64,000 bases of DNA from Flavobacterium pokkalii. GTDB lineage: Bacteria > Bacteroidota > Bacteroidia > Flavobacteriales > Flavobacteriaceae. A program made the position numbers and the translations under genes. Of the stretch, positions 1-9,900 are shown one piece after another. Position 1 is the stretch's first letter, and the number at the start of each line of letters is the position of its first letter. The notes under the pieces were generated by a model that worked only from the letters and a program-made list of their open reading frames with translations, did no database searches and was not told the origin of the DNA. Location of the stretch: contig NZ_NASZ01000005.1 in NCBI RefSeq assembly GCF_014596575.1, forward strand, positions 62,001 through 126,000, in the 5' to 3' direction.

Positions 1-2783
1 TTACTTTTAACGAAGTAAGTGACAAGCAAATTAATAAAGGACTTGACTTAGAAGGAGGAATCAACGTGATTCTTCAAATTTCAGTTAAGGATATCCTGAA
101 AGGTTTGGCTAATAATTCTAAAAACCCGGTTTTCAACAAATCGTTGGCTGATGCAACAGCAGATTTGCAAGGAAACAAACCTTATTTAGAAAAGTTTTTT
201 GATGCTTTTGAAGCTAATTCAAAAGGAACTGTAAAATTAGCATCTCCTGAAATTTTTGCAAACAGAAATTTGCAGGGTGAAGGTGGTGTTGATTTTCAAA
301 TGACAGATGATCAGGTTAAAAAAGTAATCAGAAAAAAAGTTGACGAGTCTGTAGAAAGTGCTTTTGGAGTACTTAGAAAGCGTATTGATAAATTTGGTGT
401 AACACAACCAAACATCCAAAAATTAGGAGAATCAGGAAGAATCTTAGTTGAACTTCCGGGTGCTAAAGACGTGGATCGTATTAAAAAATTATTACAAAGT
501 ACAGCTCAGTTAGAGTTTTGGGAAACTTTTAAAATTGATGAAGTAGGTAACTTCTTAATGGCTGCTAACGAAGCTTTGAAAAAAACAGAGGTTGCTAAAA
601 CTGAAGTAGCTAAACCGGTTGCTAAGGATTCCTTAAGTGCTTTATTGACTGATACTACAAAAGATTCTGCTGCCACTAAAAAAGGAAATAATCCTTTGTT
701 GGATAAAATGATAGGTCAGGGCGGAGGACCAGTTTTGGCTCTTTTTGCTCCAAAAGATACTGCTGTTATCAACGGTTATTTTAAAAGAAATGAAATCAAA
801 AGCTTATTACCGGCTGAGTTGCGTTATGCAAAATTTGTTTGGGGTGTAGTTGAGAAAAATACGGATAACAAAGGAAAAGAAATTGAGACAGTTGCTTTGT
901 ATGCTTTAAAAGGAAACAGAGACAACATTGCTTCTATGAGCGGAAATGTGGTTACAGGAGCTAATGCAACTTTTGATCAGTTAGGAAAACCATCGGTTTC
1001 TATCGAAATGAACGGTCAGGGAGCTAAAACCTGGGAAGAATTAACAGGAAGAGCTTATACTCAAAAATCAAATATTGCTATTGTTTTAGATAATGTGGTT
1101 TATTCAGCTCCTGGAGTTTCCAGCGGACCAATTGCTGGAGGAAGATCAGAGATTTCAGGTTCGTTTACTATTGACGAATCAACTGACTTAGCTAACGTTT
1201 TAAGAGCGGGTAAATTACCTGCAGCAGCTGATATCGTTCAGTCAGAAGTAGTAGGGCCATCGTTAGGACAGGAAGCTATCGATAACGGAACAACTTCTGC
1301 AATCGTAGGTTTATTATTAGTGTCTTTATGGATGTTAGTATATTATGGAAAAGCAGGTTGGTATGCTAACCTTGCATTGGCAGTAAACTTATTATTCTTA
1401 TTCGGAATTTTAGCAAGTTTAGGTGCTGTATTAACCTTGCCAGGTATTGCCGGTATCGTTTTAACAATGGGTACTGCGGTAGATGCGAATATCATTATTT
1501 ACGAAAGAGCGAAAGAAGAATTACGTGAAGGTAAATCATTGGATGAAGCGGTAAAAATTTCTTATAGCTGGACCGGAGCAATGCGTTCGATTGTGGATGC
1601 TAACGTAACACACATTTTAATTGGAGCAGTATTGTTTATTTTTGGTTCAGGACCAATTAAAGGTTTCGCAACTACTTTATTAATTGGTATTGTAACCTCT
1701 TTGTTTACTTCGATCTTTATCGCCAGAATTTTTATCGATAAAAATATTGCTAAGAAAGCCGATTTATCGTTTGTAACTAATTTTTCTAAAAACTTCTTTA
1801 CAAACTTCCATTTTGATTTCTTGAAAGTAAAGAAAATCACTTATATCTTCTCTACAGTGGTCTTGATTGTTAGTATTTTTTCTCTTGCTACTAATGGATT
1901 AGATCAGGGAGTTGATTTTGTAGGAGGTAGAACTTTCCAAATTCGTTTTGATAAAGCGGTTAGTACAGAAGAAGTAAAAGCAGAATTAGCAAAAGTATTA
2001 GACGGAAGTGCGGAGGTGAAAATCTTTGGTAGTGATAACCAATTGAAAATTACCACTAAATATAAAGTAGAAGAGCACGGAACAAAAGCGGATGAAGAAG
2101 TAAACAAAATCATGTTTGAAACTTTGAAGCACCACTATCCTTCGGATATGACTTATGAGAAGTTTGTAAACGCTTATGATGGTAAGCAATTAGGTATTGT
2201 TCAGGCTTCTAAAGTTGGACCAACAGTAGCTGAGGATATTAAAACGAATGCTTACTGGGCTGTATTAGGAGCAATGGTAATTGTATTCTTGTATTTATTG
2301 ATTAGTTTCAGAAAATGGCAGTATGGTTTAGGAGCTATCGCAGCGGTAGCGCATGACGTTGTTTTCGTATTAGGAATTTATTCATTATGTTATAAATTCA
2401 TGCCTTTCGGTATGGAAATTGACCAACACTTTATCGCGGCAATACTTACGGTTATTGGGTATTCTATGAATGATACGGTAATTGTATTCGACAGGGTTCG
2501 TGAATATTTAGATGGAAAAACGAAAGGGAATTTTTCTGAAATTGTAAACAAATCGATTAACTCGACGATGTCAAGAACAATTAATACTTCTTTGACTATG
2601 ATTTTAGTATTGTTAATCATGTTTGTTTTTGGAGGAGAATCTATCAGAGGATTTATTTTCGCCATGTTAGTAGGTATTGTAGTAGGAACTTATTCTTCTT
2701 TATTTGTGGCTACTCCGGTATTGGTAGATTGTATTTCAATGGATGAAAAGAAACAAATTGAAGAACAACATCAGGCAGCATAA
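1..2783 (+). CDS. secDF: Protein translocase subunit SecDF (fused SecD-SecF), 5' partial
   Basis: Inner-membrane accessory of the Sec translocon that uses proton flow to pull exported proteins out on the periplasmic side. The frame is open to the left window edge (first full codon at base 3). The codons just before the GTG at 66 read GLDLEGG, the SecD signature, so that GTG is internal and the true start lies outside; about 926 residues are visible. The SecD half carries the TM4 motif GTAVDANIIIYERAKEE near base 1470. The SecF half carries GYSMNDTVIVFDRVREYL near base 2458. The fusion and the charged insert between halves (about bases 1980-2160) are usual for Bacteroidetes. A strong terminator follows. 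Very sure of identity. Confidence 0.97.
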   Translation, partial: TFNEVSDKQINKGLDLEGGINVILQISVKDILKGLANNSKNPVFNKSLADATADLQGNKPYLEKFFDAFEANSKGTVKLASPEIFANRNLQGEGGVDFQMTDDQVKKVIRKKVDESVESAFGVLRKRIDKFGVTQPNIQKLGESGRILVELPGAKDVDRIKKLLQSTAQLEFWETFKIDEVGNFLMAANEALKKTEVAKTEVAKPVAKDSLSALLTDTTKDSAATKKGNNPLLDKMIGQGGGPVLALFAPKDTAVINGYFKRNEIKSLLPAELRYAKFVWGVVEKNTDNKGKEIETVALYALKGNRDNIASMSGNVVTGANATFDQLGKPSVSIEMNGQGAKTWEELTGRAYTQKSNIAIVLDNVVYSAPGVSSGPIAGGRSEISGSFTIDESTDLANVLRAGKLPAAADIVQSEVVGPSLGQEAIDNGTTSAIVGLLLVSLWMLVYYGKAGWYANLALAVNLLFLFGILASLGAVLTLPGIAGIVLTMGTAVDANIIIYERAKEELREGKSLDEAVKISYSWTGAMRSIVDANVTHILIGAVLFIFGSGPIKGFATTLLIGIVTSLFTSIFIARIFIDKNIAKKADLSFVTNFSKNFFTNFHFDFLKVKKITYIFSTVVLIVSIFSLATNGLDQGVDFVGGRTFQIRFDKAVSTEEVKAELAKVLDGSAEVKIFGSDNQLKITTKYKVEEHGTKADEEVNKIMFETLKHHYPSDMTYEKFVNAYDGKQLGIVQASKVGPTVAEDIKTNAYWAVLGAMVIVFLYLLISFRKWQYGLGAIAAVAHDVVFVLGIYSLCYKFMPFGMEIDQHFIAAILTVIGYSMNDTVIVFDRVREYLDGKTKGNFSEIVNKSINSTMSRTINTSLTMILVLLIMFVFGGESIRGFIFAMLVGIVVGTYSSLFVATPVLVDCISMDEKKQIEEQHQAA

Positions 2784-2804
2784 TTTATTTTGCAAATAGT
2801 AATA

Positions 2805-2835
2805 GACCCGGTTTTTTTGCCGGGTCTTTTTTTTT
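2805..2835 (+). terminator. Rho-independent terminator of secDF
   Basis: Perfect 8-bp stem AGACCCGG / CCGGGTCT with a T-rich loop, followed by about nine T, 20 bases after the secDF stop. Confidence 0.9.
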
Positions 2836-2964
2836 GGTACAAATTCAATGAATAAGTTTTTGGGGATTATATTTTCTTAAAATTTTATTAAAGCCTGCTT
2901 TTTTAATATATTTACCTGATAATAAGATTTCCCCCAAATTGAATCTTTTCTTAAAATTGGAACA

Positions 2965-4476
2965 ATGAAAAAGAATCTACTTTTACTGGTCTTTGTCAGC
3001 TTTTTTACTTTGTTTTCTAACGCTGATTTGTTAGCGCAAACGCCTGCTCCACCATCGGTAACTTCTCCGATATATTATTGTCAGGGAAGTACAGCATCTC
3101 CATTAACAGCGACTGCTGATATTGGTTATACATTAGTTTGGTATGGAACAAATGCCACAGCAGGTACAGCCAGTACAATAGCGCCAACACCTTCGACTAC
3201 TACAGTTAGTTCTACCTCTTATTATGTGAGTCAAACTAATGGAGTTAGTGAAAGTGTCAGAGCTAGAATTGTGGTGAATGTTGTAGCTGATAATGGTTCA
3301 AGTATTTTAGATCTTAAGTGTTTTAATTTAAGTGGAACTCCTCGAGCAGGATCACCAGCAATAGGTACTCAAAGTGGCTTTTCTTGGAATAATACATCTA
3401 GTGTTAGTAATCAATATTCTTATTTTTATACAATTAATGAAGGAGCTCCAATTGATGGGAGTACTCAACCAAGTCATTTATACATACCTGAACCACAATT
3501 ACAACCTGGAAATGAGATTACATTAACATTATGGCATACTGCTTATCCTTGTGATCTATCAGTGCAAACTTGTTGGGTGCCTTGTCCAAATTCTTTTACT
3601 CCTACTTTTGATCCTGTTAATCCGATATGTGAAGGTGATCCAGCTCCTATTTTGCCTAACTATTCTAATGAAGGCGTTAGTGGAACTTGGGATCCGCCAA
3701 CAGTAGATAATACAATAACAAAAAATTATGTTTTTACACCTTTTGGTGCTAATTGTAGTAGGGGCTCTTTGATAGTAGTTGTTAATCCTAAAGAACCTGA
3801 TTTTAATGATATGATTGTTTGTGAAGGAACTCCAGCACCTACTTTAGATACTACTTCTCCTAATGGAGTTACCGGAAGCTGGGATAAAGCTGTAGATAAT
3901 ATGAACACGGCTACTTATACTTTTACTCCGGATCCTAATCAATGTGCTTCTCCACAAACTATTACTATTACAGTTGTACCTTCAAACACTTTGGTAGATT
4001 TTACTTGGACAGTAACAGAGGCTTTTGCAGATAATCAAAAAATTACGATTGCTCCGATTGCTGCCGGAGGGGATTATTTGTATCAGTTAGATGATGGGCC
4101 ATTTCAATCCAGTCCTGTTTTCGAATATGTTGCTGCTGGTTCGCATTCGGTGACGGTTATGGATCAAACTGGTTGCAGCAGCCCAATTACCAAAACCGGT
4201 ATTTTGGTGGTGAATTTCCCAAAATATTTTACGCCAAATAATGACGGCTATAATGATTTTTGGAACATTTCGGAGTTAAGTGACCAACCGTATGCTTATA
4301 TCCGAATTTTTGATCGCTATGGAAAATTTTTGAAACAAATAAGTCCTAATGGTGGCGGATGGAACGGAACTTATAACGGACATTATTTACCGGCGGATGA
4401 TTATTGGTTTGTAATTCATTATATAGAAAATGATGTAGTGAAAGAATTTAAATCTCATTTTTCATTAAAGAGATAA
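2965..4476 (+). CDS. T9SS type B sorting-domain surface protein (gliding motility-associated C-terminal domain)
   Basis: A 503-residue exported protein. Residues 1-25 form a Sec signal peptide ending LLAQ. Residues 30-105 resemble an Ig-like repeat beginning at a conserved Cys (YYCQGS). The middle contains two further Cys-containing repeats (about 205-270 and 275-340, each starting near a 'CEG-P' motif). Residues about 415-503 are the gliding-motility/T9SS type B sorting domain, recognised by YFTPNNDGYNDFWNI, YIRIFDRYGKFLKQ and GGWNGTYNG-LPADDYWF. The protein is therefore expected to be secreted by the type IX system and anchored or released at the surface. No enzymatic domain is visible; adhesin-like function is a guess. 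Confidence 0.88.
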   Translation: MKKNLLLLVFVSFFTLFSNADLLAQTPAPPSVTSPIYYCQGSTASPLTATADIGYTLVWYGTNATAGTASTIAPTPSTTTVSSTSYYVSQTNGVSESVRARIVVNVVADNGSSILDLKCFNLSGTPRAGSPAIGTQSGFSWNNTSSVSNQYSYFYTINEGAPIDGSTQPSHLYIPEPQLQPGNEITLTLWHTAYPCDLSVQTCWVPCPNSFTPTFDPVNPICEGDPAPILPNYSNEGVSGTWDPPTVDNTITKNYVFTPFGANCSRGSLIVVVNPKEPDFNDMIVCEGTPAPTLDTTSPNGVTGSWDKAVDNMNTATYTFTPDPNQCASPQTITITVVPSNTLVDFTWTVTEAFADNQKITIAPIAAGGDYLYQLDDGPFQSSPVFEYVAAGSHSVTVMDQTGCSSPITKTGILVVNFPKYFTPNNDGYNDFWNISELSDQPYAYIRIFDRYGKFLKQISPNGGGWNGTYNGHYLPADDYWFVIHYIENDVVKEFKSHFSLKR

Positions 4477-4480
4477 AAAA

Positions 4481-4513
4481 AAGGAATTGCTTTTGAGGCA
4501 ATTCCTTTTTACT
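4481..4513. terminator. Bidirectional terminator between convergent genes
   Basis: Stem AAGGAATTGC / GCAATTCCTT with a 7-base loop. It is preceded by an A-run and followed by a T-run, so it can stop transcription from both the sorting-domain gene on the left and the REC-kinase gene on the right. Confidence 0.88.
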
Positions 4514-4515
4514 TT

Positions 4516-5622
4516 TTAAGCGGTTTTGAGTTCGGGTTTTAAATCGGAAATGATAAACTCAGAACCTTCTTTGTATTGTGGATTGTAATAGACTTTTACT
4601 TCGTTTCTTTCAGCGAGCTTTCGTACTAAATTAAGCCCAATTCCTGTGCCTGATTCCCCTCGGGAAGATTGTCCTAAGGTATAAAACATCTGGAATATTT
4701 TTTCAGCCTGATTTTCCGGAATTCCGGGACCATTGTCTCTAATGGCTATTTGTTGCGTATTTTCGTCGTAAATAATAGCAATTTCAGTGATTTCTTTGTC
4801 GTTGTACTTAATCGCATTTGATAATAAATTTTGAATAATTTGTTTGAATGCGACCGATTGAAAATGAATGATATGATTTAGATTTTCTTTCGTGATTTTG
4901 ATATTGTTGTTAGGATTAATGAGTTTTATCACCGCATTCACTTCGTTGAGAATGTTAACGGACTCTTTTCCTTCGTTATTTTCAACATTTTTTGAATAAT
5001 GTAATAAATCGTCAATTAATTTAGACATTGACTTAGCGGAAGATTTTACCATGTCAAACAAGTCGGTTGCTTCTTCTTTTAAATCTAAAATATGTTCTTC
5101 TTCAATAAATTCAATTAGAGAAGTAATATTGTTTAAAGGTGATTTTAAATCGTGGGCAATGATATTGGCAAATTGCTCCAATTCACCATTTTTAGCCACT
5201 AATTTTTCGTTTAGTTTTTGTAATTCCTGATCGTAATCCCAAATTTTCAGGAAGGAATCTACTTTTTTTCGGGTAATTTCGGTGACCAAAGGTTTGAACA
5301 AAAAATCAATAGCGCCTAAATCATAAGCCTTGTTAATGTATTGGGCTTCGTCACTGATGGCTGTTACAAAAATAGTAGGAATATTGGCAGTTGCCGGATG
5401 TTGTTTGGTGATTTCAACAAATTCATAACCGTCCATTTCCGGCATTTGAACATCTACTAAAATAAGCGAAATTTTTTCTTTGAGTAATAGTTGCAAACCT
5501 TCATTTCCGGAGTTGCAGCAAATGATTTCTCGGTTAGGCTTTTCTAACATGCTTTTTAGAGCAATTAAATTGGCCGGTTTGTCATCAATAAGCAATAGCT
5601 TATGTTTTATGGTGGTACTCAT
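4516..5622 (-). CDS. Response regulator-histidine kinase (REC-HisKA-HATPase)
   Basis: A 368-residue cytoplasmic protein with no membrane segment. Residues 7-120 are a receiver domain: acidic pair at LLLIDD, phosphoacceptor Asp57 in LVDVQMPEMDG, Lys110 in FKP. A short helix leads to HisKA with His157 in IIAHDLKSPLNN. The HATPase_c domain follows (N box NLLSNAIKYND, G1 DNGPGIPE, G2 GTGIGLNLVRKL). A receiver placed before the kinase suggests that phosphorylation by another kinase controls this one. It is the last gene of a four-gene overlapping operon; its start overlaps cheB by 23 bases, implying translational coupling. The upstream hybrid kinase is the natural partner, by inference. Confidence 0.93.
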   Translation of the reverse strand: MSTTIKHKLLLIDDKPANLIALKSMLEKPNREIICCNSGNEGLQLLLKEKISLILVDVQMPEMDGYEFVEITKQHPATANIPTIFVTAISDEAQYINKAYDLGAIDFLFKPLVTEITRKKVDSFLKIWDYDQELQKLNEKLVAKNGELEQFANIIAHDLKSPLNNITSLIEFIEEEHILDLKEEATDLFDMVKSSAKSMSKLIDDLLHYSKNVENNEGKESVNILNEVNAVIKLINPNNNIKITKENLNHIIHFQSVAFKQIIQNLLSNAIKYNDKEITEIAIIYDENTQQIAIRDNGPGIPENQAEKIFQMFYTLGQSSRGESGTGIGLNLVRKLAERNEVKVYYNPQYKEGSEFIISDLKPELKTA

Positions 5623-6172
5623 TGTTTAATACTTTAATTAGGGTTGTGGTATTTAATTCAATATGTTTGTTGCAAATTTTTTTTGCCGCTTTAGGCATAA
5701 TTTCAAATTCGGCTTCGGAGCAATCCTGAATGAAGGTTTTACCGTTATTTTCGGCGATTGTTTTTAAACCGTTTGCACCGTCCTGATTCGAACCGGAGAG
5801 CAAAATTCCGCAGCATTTTTCTTCTAATAAAGTCGAAAATGATTCGAAAGTAACATCAATCGATGGCCGGCTAAAATTGACCATCTCAGATACATCTAAG
5901 GAAAAAGTAAGGTTTTCTTCCAATAAAACATGATAATCGGCAGGGGCAGTATAAATAAAACCTTTTTTCAATTCTTCTTTATCTTCAATTTCTTTTACCT
6001 GATAATGGCTATGTCGTTGTAAAATAGCTTCAAATGAAGAAACACTGTTTTTTAACCGATGTAAAACGATAATAATAGGCGTGTCGATACTTTTGTCTAA
6101 ATTATTTAAAATAGACAGGATAACGTTGAAAGCGCCGGCCGAACCACCTATTAGAATTACGTCAGTTTTCAT
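5600..6172 (-). CDS. cheB: CheB-type protein-glutamate methylesterase, catalytic domain only
   Basis: A 190-residue protein matching the CheB catalytic domain: Ser11 in IGGSAGA, His38 in VLHRL and Asp131 in SNQDGANGL form the expected triad. CheB removes methyl esters from glutamates of receptors. The N-terminal receiver domain of chemotaxis CheB is absent, so it cannot be controlled by direct phosphorylation. It lies between cheR and a REC-kinase gene, overlapping them by 4 and 23 bases. No chemoreceptor, CheA or CheW gene occurs in this window, so this belongs to a kinase-associated CheB/CheR module rather than a swimming-chemotaxis system. Confidence 0.9.
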   Translation of the reverse strand: MKTDVILIGGSAGAFNVILSILNNLDKSIDTPIIIVLHRLKNSVSSFEAILQRHSHYQVKEIEDKEELKKGFIYTAPADYHVLLEENLTFSLDVSEMVNFSRPSIDVTFESFSTLLEEKCCGILLSGSNQDGANGLKTIAENNGKTFIQDCSEAEFEIMPKAAKKICNKHIELNTTTLIKVLNNEYHHKT

Positions 6173-6993
6173 CTTATTTTTTGATAAATTTTTTCTTCAC
6201 GGTCAATTTCCTTAAAATTATCATATATCGAGCTGAATCGCAAGGATTCTTTTTTTCCGATTGCCAAAAAACCATGAACAGGCAAACTTTCGTAAAAAAG
6301 TTCTAACGCTTTATTTTGCAATTCATTGTTAAAGTAAATTAATACATTTCGACAAAGAATTAGCTGGCATTCCTTAAAAACGCTGTCGGCTACCAAATTA
6401 TGATTGGAAAACAATACATTTTGTTTTAGTTCCGACTGAATCATAGAATGCCTGTCGTCAGAAACAAAATAATTGTTTAAAGCTTCTTTTCCACCGCAAT
6501 CATAATAATTTCGAGTGTAATCTTTAAAATTATTGTTGTCATAAATTCCTTTTCGGGCTCGCTCTATAGCATTGGCACTAATATCCGTGGCATAAATTCT
6601 TGTTTTAGAAAAGAGATTGTTCTCTTTTAAAAGAATGTTCAAAGAATAAGTTTCTTCGCCAAAGGAACAGCCGGCACTCCAGATATTGATTTTTGGATAA
6701 CTGTTTAGATACGGGAAAACCTTTTCCCGGAGCGATTTAAAAAAACTCGGATCTCTGAAAAACTCACTGACATTCACTACAATTTCGTTGATAAAATTTT
6801 GAAAAATCGCAGGATTATTGATTAGTTCAAACTTTAAATCAACCGCGTTTTTCATATTGTTGATGTCCATAAAACGGTTGATTCTTCTCAGCATCGAAGC
6901 TTTTGAATAATCACAAAAATCGTAATCGAATTGTTTTTTTATCGTAAAAAGCAATTCGTCCAGTTCGTTTAATGTTATCATTTGTAAATCCAA
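6169..6993 (-). CDS. cheR: CheR-type protein-glutamate O-methyltransferase
   Basis: A 274-residue S-adenosylmethionine-dependent methyltransferase. The N-terminal helical CheR domain (about 5-65) is followed by the Rossmann domain: motif I IWSAGCSFGEETYSL, YATDIS for SAM ribose binding and LILCRNVLIYFN, all typical of CheR. It would methylate glutamates on a sensor protein, opposed by the adjacent CheB. A second Met (residue 5) is an equally possible start. The start overlaps the hybrid kinase by 16 bases and the stop overlaps cheB by 4. The substrate is unknown; the coiled coil of the upstream kinase is the obvious candidate by inference. Confidence 0.92.
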   Translation of the reverse strand: MDLQMITLNELDELLFTIKKQFDYDFCDYSKASMLRRINRFMDINNMKNAVDLKFELINNPAIFQNFINEIVVNVSEFFRDPSFFKSLREKVFPYLNSYPKINIWSAGCSFGEETYSLNILLKENNLFSKTRIYATDISANAIERARKGIYDNNNFKDYTRNYYDCGGKEALNNYFVSDDRHSMIQSELKQNVLFSNHNLVADSVFKECQLILCRNVLIYFNNELQNKALELFYESLPVHGFLAIGKKESLRFSSIYDNFKEIDREEKIYQKIR

Positions 6994-9900
6994 ATACTGA
7001 TTAATGAAATAAGTTTTTGAATATCAATTGGTTTGGATTGATAGTCCGAAGCTCCCGCTTTTAGAATTTCGTCCCGATCGCCTTTCATAGCTTTGGCCGT
7101 AAGCGCAATAATGGGTAAATTTTTCCATTTTGCATTTTCCCTGATTTTTTTGGTGGCTTCAAAGCCGTCCATTTCCGGCATCATAATATCCATTAGTACA
7201 ATGTCGAAATTTTGATGTTCTTCTAAGGCGTTCAAAGCTTCGATTCCGTTAAAAGCCGTTGTAATGATGGCGCCTTTACTGGTCAAAGCCGCCGAAAGCG
7301 CATAAATATTTCGAATATCGTCGTCAACAATTAAGATGTGTTTGTCTTTCAAAATTTCGCCTCCGGATAAATTAGGCGCTGTTTGGTACGCCGTATTTTC
7401 AGTGGTTTCTACTTTGTTAAGGAATAACAGAATTTCGTCTTTGAGTCGTTCGGTTACGTTATCGGTTTTAATTACAATACTATCGGCATTTTCTTCAAGT
7501 TCCAATTGTTCTTTGTCGGATAAATTTTTTCCGGTGTTGATAATGACTTTAATGTTCTTGTTTTTAGAAGCTTTTTTTAATTCCGAAATAGCCTTTACGT
7601 TGTCCGAATCCGGTAATCCCAGGTCGATTATCGCACAATCTACTTCTACATTACTCAGAATATTTTCGGCTTCCAAACGTGAATAAGCCTGCAAACAAAT
7701 GGTATTTTTGTCATTGGCATGCAATAATTGTTTGATGGAGTAATTTAGTTTTTCATCATCTTCTAAAATCAATACTCTTTTAAACACTTTATTGATTTCT
7801 TCATCAATCGAAAGAAAGGCATTTTTAAGTTTTTCCGGTGTAATAGGTTTTACCAGAAAATCAAAAGCGCCCATTTCTTTGGCTAATTTTTCCCGTTTCA
7901 TTCCTGACATCACGTGAACAGGAATGTGTTTTAATTCCGGATCTTCTTTAAGCCATTTTAAAACCGTCCAGCCGTCAATTCCCGGCAATTTCATGTCGAG
8001 AATAATGGCTTTCGGATTGTATTTTTTAGCATATTGGAATCCGGTTTCTCCCTGATGGGCAATGATTGCTTTAAAACCGTTGTTGTGAGCCACCTGAAGT
8101 AAAACTTCCGCAAAAGAAGGATCGTCTTCAATAATTAAAACGGTTTTGTCATCAATATCAGCCTGATTTCTGTCGTCATTGATATTAGCTGCTAAGTCAA
8201 CCAGTTCTTCATTTGCTTTAGGATATTCCGATTCGATTTGTTCTTCTTTGGCAACAGTTTCGGGTACAGCAATAGTTTCCGAAACCGAAGTGTTGTTTTC
8301 AATTCCTTGGTACTGTATCGGAATCAAAACACCAAAAGTACTTCCCTGATTTAGCTGACTGTCAAAAAAGACTTCTCCATCGAGTAAATGAGCCAGTTGC
8401 TTGGAAATGTACAAACCTAGACCGGTTCCGCCGTATTTTCGGCTGGTAGAACTGTCGGCCTGCTGGAAACTCTGGAATAGTTTTTTCTTGTTTTCTTCCG
8501 AAATTCCAATTCCGTTGTCTTTGATGGCAATGCGCAAAATGTTGTGATTTTCCAGAGAGGCCAATTTAGGATTACTGAATTCCCAATTTTCGTCAGGAGT
8601 GTCAAAAGTCATGGAAACGGTTCCGCCGTTTGGTGTGAATTTTAAAGCATTGGAAAGGAAATTTTTCAGAATTTGTTCTACTTTGCCCACATCGGTAAAA
8701 AGATCGCTTGGACAATTTTCCGCGATTGTGGTTTTAAACTGGATTTCCTTTTTCTCCATCTGCGCTCTGAAAAGGCCATCCATATCTGAAAAAATACGTT
8801 CGGAAACGGTGTTCTCAGGATAAATTTCTACTTTACCGGCTTCTATTTTCGAAATGTCTAAAATATCGGTAATCAGGTTGAGTAAGTCTTTTCCGGAAGT
8901 GTTAATGACTGAAAGATTTTCCAGTTGCGACTGTGTCAGATTGCCTGCCGGATTGTCTTTTAATAAGTCTGAAAGTATTAAGATACTGTTTAACGGCGTT
9001 CTTAATTCGTGCGACATATTGGCTAAAAACTCCGATTTGTATTTGCTTGCCTGCGCAATTTCTTCCGATTTGATGTTTAATTCTTCCTGTGCAATTGTCA
9101 GGTCGTTGTTTTTTTTCTCAATCTCGTAGTTTTTCGTTTCCAGTTCTCGGCCTTTTTCTTCGAGATAAGCATTGGTTTGCTCCAATTCGGCAGCCTGGTT
9201 TTTAAGTTCTTCTTCCGATTGTTGCAGTAATAAAGTATGTTTGTTGAGTTCTTCGTTGTTTTGGCGCAATTCTTCTTCCTGAACCTGAAGAATATTGTTT
9301 TTTCTGTTGATTTCTTCCATAGAAAGTTTTAATTCTTCATTTCTGATGAAGACTTCGATGGCGCTGCCCAGAGATTCTTTTAAAGTGTTTACTAACTTTT
9401 GGTCGGTTTCATTGAAATTTTCCAACGAGCCAATTTCGATAACGCCAATGACTTCGTTTTTATGAGAAACAGGCGTGATTAAAATATTGTAAATAGCCGA
9501 TTTTCCCAAAGAAGAAGAAAGGAATGAGTATTCTTTAGATAAATTGTTTAAACATTTTTGTTCGTTGAATTTGGCTGCTTCGCCAATTAAACCTTCTCCG
9601 AAAGCAATCTTTTTAGGACTATTATCGTTGTCGGCATAACTTCCGATTTTGATTAACTGTTCCTGATTTTCTATATAATCTTTGATGTAAAAAGTAGCCT
9701 GACAACCCTTAGTTTGCTGGCTTAAAACTTTACTGATATTGGTGCCAAAATCCTTGATGTTTTTAGAATCAATAATAGTTTTATTTACCTGAATGATGTT
9801 TTTTTCAAGCAAACTGTTGGCATGAGCTTCGTCATTTAATCGTTTTAATTCGGATGACATGGTATTGAGTGATTCATTCAGCGTATCCGAATCACTTCTT

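Noticed and set aside
66..68. GTG as start of secDF
   Set aside because: The frame continues upstream into the conserved GLDLEGG motif, so the start lies before the window.
7336..7686. 116-codon plus-strand frame inside the hybrid kinase
   Set aside because: Shadow of the conserved receiver coding sequence on the other strand; no family resemblance.
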